64,000 nt of DNA from Argyresthia goedartella (Eukaryota; Arthropoda; Insecta; Lepidoptera; Argyresthiidae): contig OX463814.1 in assembly GCA_949825045.1 (NCBI GenBank), positions 33,932,383-33,996,382 on the forward strand. The letters are read 5' to 3'. Position numbers and translations under genes: made by a program. Position 1 is the first letter of the stretch, and each line of letters begins with the position of its first letter. The notes below the pieces were generated by a model, which did no database searches, had not been told where the DNA came from, and saw only the letters and a program-made list of their open reading frames with translations. Shown here piece by piece: positions 31,521-41,400 of the stretch.

Positions 31521-32502
31521 AGTGCAAGCGGGGGAGAAGGAACCACTAGTCCAATGCAAACGGCTAGTAACCAGACAGTGGCTCTACAGATCTAAAGTGG
31601 ATAGGTTGCGTGTGGCGTGTCGTGCAACGGGGCGGGTGACGCTCGCGTAATATTCCGCGGGAAAATGTAAGTAAATACTAATTTGTTTATATTATAAGGT
31701 ACACCTTAGTTTTATAAGATTTCAATGCGAAAAGTTTTAGGTGCTATGCACTCGGCACCACTAAGCTTAAAAGCTTAATATTATCAATATGCATCAGTAA
31801 AAACATCGTGAGCAACCTTCATGATTGCACAGCGCTGCAGGGCGATGGGCTAGCCTGCCCCTGTCATGCAAAATGTAGTATTGAAAAACCCTACTACTAA
31901 GCCTCCGTGGTCCGTCTGTCTGTCTGTTTGTCCGTCAGCGGGCTCTATCGCACAAAAGGTAATAGCTAAGATAGAACGTGTATCTGTTGCTGCTACACCA
32001 ACAAATTACTGAACTATTAGCCGCCGATCACAAACAAATTCTTGATAGAAAAACTATCGAAATGTCGAATTCAGTGACTCATACTCTTTATGATATGGAG
32101 TATAATTTCTGGCGTTCTCGAAAACATTTCACGCTAGCAAGATCGTTCGTGATCGAAGCTCTGCACCTCGCAGAAATTCCAACGCCGCGCCCGCTTCCCC
32201 GCCCGTTACCCGCTATCGTCTTGCAGAACTTCTTAGTGAAAATTTGCTCAGAATGATGTCCCTAAAATAATATTAACTTTGGGTCCAAAAATAACCCTGT
32301 ATTCACTAGTTCAATCAGCTTGGTAATTATGAAAAGCAGATACATAAGTTCAAAAAGTGACGATGTTTATATAGATAAAGTATGAATTAATAATAATAAC
32401 AAATAATAAATAATCATCAATAATGAATAATCATTATTTATTCAAATAGATAATACGATTTCATAATATGCGTTTAAACTTGAGAATTTTGTTGCAGCTA
32501 AA
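31521..32502. other. 5' leader of the transposase gene
   Basis: No coding sequence recognised. A strong donor GTAAGTA at 31,667 and an acceptor TTTTGTTGCAG ending at 32,497, five bases before the ATG, suggest a 5' untranslated intron. A SINE-like stretch (31,840-31,890) and TCTGTCTGTCTG repeats near 31,915 lie in it. A 92-codon frame at 31,978-32,256 is not recognised. Confidence 0.4.
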
Positions 32503-35148
32503 ATGGCGTCCAAAGCTCGACGTGACATGATACTTTCTTTGACGACTAAACCCAGAAATGACGTGGAAGATCTCATTACTACGTTACCTAGGGAGAAGCA
32601 TAACGATATTCTGAGCATACCAATTGAGAGCAATGGAAACATACAAAATGGAAACAAAGATATGGTTATCACAGATATCAAAGATTTGTTCAAGAGACCA
32701 TTGGAATGGGGACCCTTTTACCCGAAAGAATATGAAACTTCGTATAACTTAATACAAACTATTGACATCGAATCATTAAAAGCCAAAACAGTGAACACTG
32801 TTACTGAGACAACAATTGAAGAAACACAGAAACAAAATAATAGCATTGAAACGGAAAAGACACAGAGTAACAATATTGAGCTTGTCACTACTATCTTAAA
32901 TACAGAGAAAATCACTGAAAATGAACATAAAACAACTACTGAAAATGAAAATGGAGCAAACACTGCAGAAGAAAACCAATCAGGTCTGGATTCATTAATA
33001 TGCTACGAAGTTTTTAATGAAAGCATTGATATTTTTCATGATTCGGACAATGATAAAGACAGTGACTACATACCTGAACTAGAAAACAGTGACAACACCC
33101 ACTCAGACATTGAAAAAGAACAAAAAAAAGAGAAGAAAATAAATAATAAGAAGAAACTCGGAAAGGAAAAACAAAATGTGACTAATAATGAAAAAACAAT
33201 AGTAAGTGAAGGTTCAATAAACAAAGAAGCTGAGAAAGAAAATAAGAAGACAAGAAAAAATAATGCCGAGATAGAAAATGAGAATCCACAAAACAATGAG
33301 GCCGAGACTGACAATTCGAATACAGGAAATAATGATGCCCAGACTGAAAACGAAAACTTAAATAACGATGTTGAGACTGAACATATAGGGAACAATCCGG
33401 AGACTGAAATTGAAGTAACGAAAGCCGGATGTCCTAGAAAAAGGAGGAAGTTCGAAGTTCCTTTGCAAGACAGGTTACAGACCAAAAAACGGAAAGATGA
33501 AAATAAACTTGATATAAAGGATCCATGCGGTTCTACTTGCAGACTGAAATGTACTACCAAAGTTACTGAAAACCAAAGAAGGGAAATAAATAATAAATAC
33601 GTAAAACTATCATATGAAGGACAAGGTTTATTCGTAAAATGTTTGGTGGACACTGTGGAGGTCGCCACAAGGAGGAACACAGGCAAAGAAGAAGCCAGAC
33701 GTAAAGAGACGCATAAATACTTTTTAAAAGCCAGCGACTTGGAACGAACTGAGGTGTGCAAAACATTGTTTTTAACAACTCTTGGCTACAAACCCTCAAA
33801 TGATAAACGGCTTATGGGAATCCTGAAAAAGGCAATCGATTGCCAAAAAAGTAACCGTGGAGCATATGAACGGACAAATAAATTAAATAAAGAAATTGTA
33901 AAAGAGCACATTATGACATACAACCCTTGCATTTCTCACTACAGACGAGAACATGCTCCCAAAAAACTATATCTACCTAGTGACCTAACAATAACTTTAA
34001 TGCACAGTCAGTTTCACGAATTTGAATGTTCACTGGAATATTATAGGAAAGTTGTGTCGGAGGATATGAACATTTCCTTCGCTCAACTTGGACATGAGGA
34101 ATGCGAGCAATGTGCATATTTCAAGTTACACGATAGATTACATAACGAAGCTCCGGATACATTCTCTGACATGTGCGCATTATGTGCAAACCACATAGCA
34201 CATAAAATTCGGTACACCGAAACTCGCATAGAGTATTTGAAGGATGTTGATATGTGTAAGAACACTAGCGACACAATCTATTATTCTGCAGATCTACAAA
34301 AAGTTGTAATGTTGCCTCGGATAGAGCAATACAAAATGGCAATATTTTGTCCCCGAATCATTGTTTTCAATGAAAGTTTTGTCCCTTTAGGAACATCAAG
34401 CGTCGGCAAACCTTACGCAGTTGTCTGGAATGAAACTGTTTCCGGCAGAAAACAAGAAGATATTATTTCGTGTTTTCGGGAATTCTTGATCTTCCACCGG
34501 GACGTGAAACATGTGATCCTGTGGCTAGACAATTGTGCAGCACAAAATAAAAATTGGGCTTTCCTGTCATTCCTAGTCAACTGTATCAACAGTGATTTGA
34601 TTGGGACGCAATCAATAACTATAAAGTATTTCGAGCCAGGCCATAGTTTCATGTCCGCAGATTCATTTCACCACCAGGTGGAACTTTCCATGAAAGCAAA
34701 ACATAAAGTTTACGACTTTCAAGACTTTGTGGATTGTGTACAAAAATCAAATTCAAAACATAATCATGTGAAAGTTATGGAAATTCCTGATTTCTATAAT
34801 TATCGAGATCACTCCTCACAGCACAAGCTCCGGAAAAACGAAGAGAGAACTTACCTAAGAGATATTATGTCTGTAAAAGTAGAACGGGGATCTTATATGC
34901 TGCAGTATAAAAAACATCATGGTGTTGAGTTTACATCTGAGATTGATTTTTTACAAACGAAAATAATAAAAACGAAATGCTTCCCAGCAACCGTGCAAAA
35001 CATTATGGCAAGAGGCGTTACTGCCGAAAGAAAGAGGGAAATCGTTTCCAAATTGGTGCCACTTATGCCAGAAAACCGAAGAAGATTCTGGTATGATCTG
35101 CCTACTAGCTCCACCATTCACGAGGACTTAATAAATGGAAACGAGTAA
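32503..35148 (+). CDS. Transposase-like protein, 881 residues
   Basis: Residues 1-335 are an acidic, Asn/Lys/Glu-rich, low-complexity region with a basic patch (PRKRRKFE) that may be a nuclear signal. From 340 there is a Cys cluster (Cys342, 346, 350), then HEECEQC (Cys534, Cys537) and MCALC, which could bind zinc. Candidate catalytic residues: Asp597 in SADLQK, Asp676 in LWLDNCAAQNKNW, and Asp720 or Glu727 in GHSFMSADSFHHQVE. The same order (DLQ..., DNC.QNKN, GH...D) occurs in a widespread insect family of transposase-derived proteins (DUF7869-like). The enzyme would act on the element's ends in the nucleus. The start codon was chosen because it is the first in-frame ATG after a probable splice acceptor. 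No break is seen. Confidence 0.8.
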   Translation: MASKARRDMILSLTTKPRNDVEDLITTLPREKHNDILSIPIESNGNIQNGNKDMVITDIKDLFKRPLEWGPFYPKEYETSYNLIQTIDIESLKAKTVNTVTETTIEETQKQNNSIETEKTQSNNIELVTTILNTEKITENEHKTTTENENGANTAEENQSGLDSLICYEVFNESIDIFHDSDNDKDSDYIPELENSDNTHSDIEKEQKKEKKINNKKKLGKEKQNVTNNEKTIVSEGSINKEAEKENKKTRKNNAEIENENPQNNEAETDNSNTGNNDAQTENENLNNDVETEHIGNNPETEIEVTKAGCPRKRRKFEVPLQDRLQTKKRKDENKLDIKDPCGSTCRLKCTTKVTENQRREINNKYVKLSYEGQGLFVKCLVDTVEVATRRNTGKEEARRKETHKYFLKASDLERTEVCKTLFLTTLGYKPSNDKRLMGILKKAIDCQKSNRGAYERTNKLNKEIVKEHIMTYNPCISHYRREHAPKKLYLPSDLTITLMHSQFHEFECSLEYYRKVVSEDMNISFAQLGHEECEQCAYFKLHDRLHNEAPDTFSDMCALCANHIAHKIRYTETRIEYLKDVDMCKNTSDTIYYSADLQKVVMLPRIEQYKMAIFCPRIIVFNESFVPLGTSSVGKPYAVVWNETVSGRKQEDIISCFREFLIFHRDVKHVILWLDNCAAQNKNWAFLSFLVNCINSDLIGTQSITIKYFEPGHSFMSADSFHHQVELSMKAKHKVYDFQDFVDCVQKSNSKHNHVKVMEIPDFYNYRDHSSQHKLRKNEERTYLRDIMSVKVERGSYMLQYKKHHGVEFTSEIDFLQTKIIKTKCFPATVQNIMARGVTAERKREIVSKLVPLMPENRRRFWYDLPTSSTIHEDLINGNE

Positions 35149-36276
35149 GATACGAGACTGAAATTAGCTAATGTAAATGTCAAGACTGAGCTAAAAATAT
35201 TTAATGTTATTCTCCTAGCAGAGAAATGATTTACAAGTGCCATTCAACTAGTGTAATAAGTACTATTAAGTAGTTAGTAAAATTATATAATACTTATTAT
35301 ATTTTTAAATAAACATATTTACACTCGACAGCAAAAAATCTAGGCCAGCTGGAAAACGACTCTTCTTTGTTATATCCTTAAAATCACTAAACATAGTTTA
35401 ATTCCAAAAACTTACATTTAATTTAATCATCATGAAACACACTTTCTGTAAGCATATCTTTTATAGTAGTAAGTATATTACTTTTGGATAAAATCCAATC
35501 AGAGTTCCAAGGCAGACGGGTATGTGGCCCGGTTTATTTGCTGTCAAGTGTATTTCATATCTTAGAACTTGAAGAAGTCTGCGTGAAGCCAAGACCAACA
35601 TGTAATGATGTAGATGCCCTTCAGACACTTTTTTATTGAATATGTATTATAACATCTTGGTCCCACGCAGCCTCCCTAAGTTCTAAAAAAATATTTATTT
35701 AGAAGTATGCATTTAAAAAAGAGGTATATAATAAAAATATTGAATACTATTTTTGATCTCATTGAAATTGTTTTGTTATTTATAAGTCGTTTTTTCTGAT
35801 GAATATAATTCTGTCAGTAGTAAGTTGTCCCGTATTTTGTAATGCTCTATGATAATAATAATAATAAATTTCGATTTCAATAAAGCAAGTATTTGTTTTA
35901 TTCATAATATAATAAGTTATTTCATTTACTAAATTATCTAGTCAAAAATAATATGATAAGGTCTAAGTAACTTACCGCTGTTATGACTAGTAAAAGCTGG
36001 ATTCCTAGACATAAAAGCCGTAACTACGTTACATACGGTGCTTATGCCTAGGAAAAGCACATTTTTATTATTATGTTGTACTAGGCATAACGGTTATTTG
36101 CTTAATTATTACAAAAGTATTAATGTTATCACAACATAATAAACACAAGTTTAAAGGGAACAATTGTTATTACAGAATAAAATTACAAAACATGATATTT
36201 TATTAAAACTATGACCCTGATCATTATTTTTCAGAAAAAAACTTTAGGCGCGAATATCTCGAAACGAAACATCTCT
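35149..36276. other. 3' part of the transposon
   Basis: Noncoding. AATAAA (about 35,309) lies 160 bp after the stop and may be the polyadenylation signal. The motif array resumes near 35,960-36,090 with an imperfect palindrome CCTAGACATAA...TTATGCCTAGG (36,004-36,052). Confidence 0.6.
35960..36095. repeat. Right subterminal motif array
   Basis: Copies of the CCTAR-CATAA-CCGTAA motif lie in both orientations: an inverted copy at about 35,968-35,992, a direct one at 36,003, an inverted one ending near 36,053, and a degenerate one near 36,080. They mirror the left array. Confidence 0.75.
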
Positions 36277-36306
36277 GACTTACGGCTGTTTAAGTTAGGA
36301 CGGCAG
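36277..36306 (-). repeat. Right terminal inverted repeat
   Basis: GACTTACGGCTG to GGACGGCAG, the inverse of the left repeat; TGTT follows directly. Confidence 0.95.
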
Positions 36307-36469
36307 TGTTACAGTCGGTGAAGATCGCTATGTTTCGCCGTAAGGCATACAAATATTTTATAGTAAGAATAAAGTGCATGCAACATCATTAAATCATTTT
36401 CTATGACAAATCATCCCTGTATTTTGAATTAAGTATAAGTCAGTACCTACCTATAATTACATGTATATT

Positions 36470-37350
36470 TATTATCATTATTATATTGTTGGATCATTTA
36501 TGTATTCATTTATTGTATAATATGTCTTATTGATAAGTAATTTTCTCAATTCCTTCCTAAATAGTATTACATGTTCTATATTGCGCACAGTATCTGGTAG
36601 CTTGTTATAAACAATAGGTGCCATGCCATAGATATTATTTTTAAATAAAGCAGTATTATGTTGTGGCATATGAATTTTAGATTTATGACGTTTACTTAAA
36701 TAATTATCAAATAGATTAGAATTTGTTTTGACAAAACCAGCTACCTCGTAAATATATAATGATGGAAACGTCAAAATATTTAGCCTCTTAAAATGAGGCT
36801 TTCAACTATCTCTGCGACGTAAGCCACATATAGACCTTACACACCTTTTTTGAGCTACGAGGACTTTTTCTTTTCCTACCCCGTTACCCCAGAACATTAT
36901 TCCAAATCGCAGAATGGAGTCTACGTATCCATTGTAAGCTAATAATACTGCATCCTTAGCGACCGTTTTCGAAAGTTTGTACAAAGCATATGAAAATTTA
37001 TGTAGCTTTTTACATGTGGTTTCAATTTGTGTTTTCCATTGCAGATTGCTATCAATGTCTATTCCTAAAAATTTTGTGACCTCTGTTTGTTCAACTTTTT
37101 TGCCATCGTGTTTAATGTCCATATTATTAGTAGTATTTTGATTATTTTGAAAGTTCATTATTTTAGTTTTGTCAATATTTAAAACTAGATTATTACTGTC
37201 AAGCCATTGAATAATTGTATGAAGAGTAGTATTGATTTCATTTTCAAAGTCATTTGGGTCCTCGCAAGAAATAATTACCGTACTATCATCCGCAAATAGC
37301 ACCATTGAATGATGAACAACTTTCGGTAAGTCATTTAGGTCGGCGTGTGT
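36470..37350 (-). pseudogene. LINE E: CR1-like RT fragment
   Basis: Two frames. The first (about 37,350-36,802) has DLPKVVHHSMVLFADDST (catalytic Asp pair), NNLVLNIDKTK and KFLGIDIDSNLQW; the second (36,774-36,481) is the C-terminus (FDNYLSKRHKSKIHM, VYNKLPDTVRN). The RT fingers and the endonuclease are missing. The 5' end near 37,350 is fused to a Cys-rich tail of another LINE. An ATT-rich tail lies at about 36,470-36,485. Confidence 0.8.
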
Positions 37351-37455
37351 GCAGTAAGTCGGACACAGCGAGCACGATAGAAGGTGGCCGGAAGTTTGAG
37401 GGGCACCGCAACGGCAGCTTGTGCTTGTATCCTCAGGCAGGATGCCCCAATCAAA
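37345..37455 (-). pseudogene. Cys-rich C-terminal remnant of another LINE
   Basis: GILPEDTSTSCRCGAPQT then GHLLSCSLCPTYC has the C-x-C...H...C-x2-C arrangement of LINE protein tails. It is directly fused in frame to LINE E, so it marks a breakpoint between two retroelements. Confidence 0.65.
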
Positions 37456-37640
37456 ATAAAAAATCAAAATGTTTATTATCCAAAAACACAATTGTACAGT
37501 AGTTTTTACGGTAGCTCCCACACTAGGCGCAGCCTGTGTCGTGGGCGCTTGTAGGCAGAATTACCATTTGATTGGTAGTTTGTTTAAATTCGCACACAAT
37601 TTTATAAAACAAAAGCAATTAAACTTACACTTACAAGCTT
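37447..37640 (-). repeat. LINE 3' untranslated fragment
   Basis: Contains a AAAATCAAAATGTTTATTAT tail-like stretch and CCCACACTAGGCGCAGCCTG...GTGGGCGCTTG, typical of lepidopteran LINE 3' ends. It sits between LINE E and the 3' piece of LINE D. Confidence 0.5.
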
Positions 37641-37917
37641 AAAACAGATTGACATAAGGATATGAAGACCAGCTTTAGGGTGTCTTTGTTAGCTCCGTTT
37701 CGAAGGAGTCTCATTATGTGGATCAGTTTTCTGGCTCTACCTGAGAGGGTGTGTAAGTGTTTGTGAAAGTTGAGTTTCTCGTCTATCGTGATGCCTAGGT
37801 ATTTTATATGGTCAGTCCTTTGAATTGTGTCACAGGTACAATTTGCAGCAGAGCGATCGCAAGTATGAATTTGTACAGTAGAGGTGTCGGGTTGTGTGGC
37901 TAATGTTTTATGGAAGC
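37631..37917 (-). pseudogene. LINE D, 3' piece (RT thumb)
   Basis: Minus-strand frame with IKYLGITIDEKLNFHKHL, RARKLIHIMRLLRNG and FISLCQSVL, like LINE A. It is the continuation of the RT at 46,312-46,971, cut off by the BEL insertion; the 5-bp GAAGC duplication (37,913-37,917) lies at its edge. It stops at about 37,631 without the rest of the C-terminus. Confidence 0.85.
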
Positions 37918-38110
37918 TGTACGATTTAGCAATCGCACAATGTGCACACTCTGCCAATTTACCTAACAAGTCAGTGTCACGATATAACAAGGTGGAGTGC
38001 GCTCGTGTGCATTAGCGCAATTAAATCAATTTACGTAAATCGGCCGTTTTACTAAACAATCATCATCAATATATCAACAAAAGCTGTAGTGTCTACCAAG
38101 AGATCCTGCA
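37918..38110 (+). repeat. 5' LTR of the BEL/Pao element
   Basis: 193 bp from TGTACGATTTAGC to ATCCTGCA. The only difference from the 3' LTR is G instead of A three bases before the end. Confidence 0.95.
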
Positions 38111-38116
38111 TCTTTA

Positions 38117-38129
38117 TGGTCCTTCGAGC
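38117..38129 (+). other. Primer binding site
   Basis: TGGTCCTTCGAGC lies 6 bases after the 5' LTR and starts with TGG, matching a tRNA 3' end. This sequence type is common in insect BEL elements. Confidence 0.65.
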
Positions 38130-38440
38130 ATAAGTTTGGCGACATTTGTGAGTTTTGGAACACGGAAGCCACACCGACGTCAGACTATCAAGAGCCAGCA
38201 GCAAGGCGAGACTTACCAAGGAGTCAACTACTATTACTACGGTGGATTCTTTGTATGAAGACAGTTCGAGTCCATTGAAATCAGCAAGAATACTATCAAT
38301 AATCAAGATATCAAGTTAAAGCAGGTACCTACCAATTATCAAGTCAGAATCCAGAATACTAGTGCAATCTGGAATTCATTAAATACGAAAGCAACAAGTT
38401 CGTAACCCAAGTATCAAACAAGTGATCAGCAAGAAAAACA

Positions 38441-41400
38441 TGCATCAAGAAAACAATGACATGGAAAACATAATCCAAAATAAATCACGCTTGAACGAGG
38501 CATCGAAAAAATTTTGGTCAACTTCAAGAAAGAACCAAGGGATCGCCAGACCCAAGAAAGCATTAAAAGACGCCTGGAAGCTCTAGAATTATATTGGAAG
38601 GAGTATAGTGAAAATTACAACAAGCTTCTACCAGTTTTGCCACAGGACCATGACTACCTAGTAGGCAAATACTTCGAAAAAACAAGGCGAACGTACCCAG
38701 AGACCAGGGAGTACATCGAAAAAGTTTGCTGCCAACAACGAGTGTATCAAGAAGTAACTAACGACAACATCGACAAGGATGAGCAGTTAAAAGCCACTAC
38801 CAGCGCAAATCAAGATCCACAAACATCAACCATTGCGAGCAAGACAAGTGCGAGCAAGATTAGTGTTGGGAGTAACAGCAAGCTGGACGAGATGTTGAAA
38901 AAGCAACTCAGCAATTTCAAGGCCTTTGCAAGAACAGTCTCCAGCATAAACATAGAAATCATGAAAGAAAAATGGGAATTCGAGGACACCTTGAAAACAC
39001 TGCACGAGCGATGGACAGCTATCGACTCCAATCATTGGTCAATCGATAGTGAGTTGAACGGTTCAGACAAGATATACGAGGACCGTTTCACAGAACATGA
39101 ACAGAAATACTTTGACATGAAAAAAGCCATAAATAGCAAGTTATGGTCAGTTTCTCATCGGGAAAAATCAACCCCTAAACTCGACATCCCTGTTTTCAAC
39201 GGCAATTACCAACAATGGGTGTCATTCAAGGATTTATTTTGTGAAGCTATCCACGTCAATCCGTCGATATCAAACGCCCAGAAATTACAGTTCCTTAAGA
39301 GCAAGCTTAAAGGAGAAGCAGAGCGTTTGATCCAACATCTTCAGATCAGCTCAGAGAATTATCTTACCGCGTGGGAAATTCTAAACCACCGGTACAATAA
39401 CAAGAAATTGATTTTCTCTACCCATATGAGTACTTTGATGAATCTTCAAACCATGCAGCATCCATCATCGCACAACATCAAACGCATCCATGACGTCACC
39501 ACAGAATGTCTAAATGCAATAAAAAACCTGGGAGTCAATATTGAAACATGGGACCCAATTCTGGTACATATTTTAGTGCAGAAACTCGACTCAGAAACTC
39601 ACGCCGATTATCTGGACTCTCTGAAGCAACCAAGAGAACTACCCTGTCTCAGCGAGTTTTTGTATTTCATGGAGAACAAGTTTACCACCATGGAGTCAGC
39701 GCGCAAGAAACAAGAGTACAATCAATCAAAATCGGCGCCATCAGGTTCTACTAAACAAGAAAGAGTAGTAAAAAACTACAATTACTACTCCAGCAACAAG
39801 GCTACATCAAGACCCGGGCAAAATTACAAGTATAATTGCCCAATTTGTACAAGCAATGAACATGGAATTTACTACTGCAAACAATTCCTAGAACAAACGC
39901 CGTCACAAAAACGGCAAACAATTGCGAAGTTAAAATTCTGTGCAAACTGCCTCTTCAGTCACGGCGACAAACCCTGCACATCAAACAAGAGATGCCGCGA
40001 ATGCAACGAGTCTCATAACACATTACTGCATGCGGCTTTTTTAAAAGGAAACTGTAACATGACGCCGCCGCACGGAATGACGCCAAAGAACGGCCCCAGT
40101 AACTATACCGTAGACACGAGGTCGTGGAGTGAACAATCAAAACCAAGCAATTCCTCACACGTGGCTCAAAATAATGACGTACACGAAATACTTTTAGCTA
40201 CAGCCCTTATCAAAGTACAAGGGGCGGATGGAGTCTACAGAACCATGCGAGCACTCGTCGACCAAGGCTCACAAGTGTCGCTTATAACAGAAAACGCAGC
40301 CCAACTGTTGCGTTTACCGCGTCGCAAATGCAGAGGAATGATAACAGGAGTTGGCACCAAGGACAACAAATGTACAGGATTGATAAATATCAAATGCAGC
40401 TCGACAGCAGAAGAGTTCGTGTTCAACACAGATGTTTTTATAATGAAAAGTTTAACAAGAAACCTTCCTAACTACACTTTCGCAAGACCGCCATGGGAGT
40501 ACCTACAAAACATTCCATTGGCTGACCCTGATTTCAACAAGAGCCGTGCCGTTGATATACTTTTGGGCGCAGAAATTTATTCAAACATTATATTATCAGG
40601 AATATGCAAGCCCAGTAATATGACGCCGGCACCGGTCGCACAACAAACGCGACTCGGGTGGATTTTGTGCGGCAAGTTACAAACATATTGCAACAATACA
40701 CTCTGCAATGTGATTATAAATAACACCGACGAACTGCACACATTCTGGGAAATAGAGGATATCGCAGAAACACCTACCTACTCGACGGAAGAAATGGACT
40801 GTGTCAACTTTTACAAATCCACAACAGCAAGGTTGGACGATGGAAAATATCAAGTTAGACTACCCCTAAAATCAAGTATTGAGCAATTGGGACATTCCAA
40901 GAACAAGGCTGTTGCACAGTTTCTTCAACTCGAGAGAAAATTTAACAAGGACCAAGAAATGGCGAAAGAATACAAGTCTTTCGTTCATGAATATCAAGAT
41001 CTGGGCCACATGAAGTTCGCCGACAGTTACAAGTCACTGGGATTCTACATGCCACATCACTGCGTGCTACGCGAAGATTCAACAACTACGTCTCATCGCG
41101 TAGTCTTCAACGCATCCCAAAAGACATCAAACGGCGAGAGCATAAATGATTGCATGTATAAAGGTCCAAACCTACAGAAAGACCTCTTAACACTCATTTT
41201 GTACTGGCGGCAATACAAGGTCGCCTTCACCGCCGACATAGAAAAAATGTTTCGGCAGATATGGGTGCATGAAGAAGATCAAGATTTACAAAAGATTGTC
41301 TGGAGAGATCACCCCCAGCAACTATTGCAAGAATACCAACTGACGACTGTCACTTACGGCACCAAGGCCGCGCCTTTTCTGGCTATAATGACACTACGCC

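Larger units (their letters stand above)
30976..36310 (+). mobile_element. 5.3-kb DNA transposon with intact transposase-like gene
   Basis: The body is 30,980-36,306, bounded by 30-bp inverted repeats (30,980-31,009 and 36,277-36,306) with one mismatch, starting CTGCCGTCCTAACTTAA. TGTT lies directly outside each end (30,976-30,979 and 36,307-36,310), a 4-bp target duplication. The gene at 32,503-35,148 is uninterrupted. Many copies of a ~22-bp motif lie in the subterminal parts. A 4-bp duplication and a DDE-like enzyme are compatible with Sola-like elements, but I could not assign a superfamily. With intact ends and gene, the copy looks young. Confidence 0.88.

Noticed and set aside
31978..32256. 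Separate small gene inside the transposon leader
   Set aside because: 92 codons without recognised domains, probably within a 5' untranslated intron.
33066..33761. 231-codon minus-strand frame opposite the transposase
   Set aside because: It is the Ser/Phe-rich complement of the acidic Asn/Glu-rich coding region and has no gene signals.
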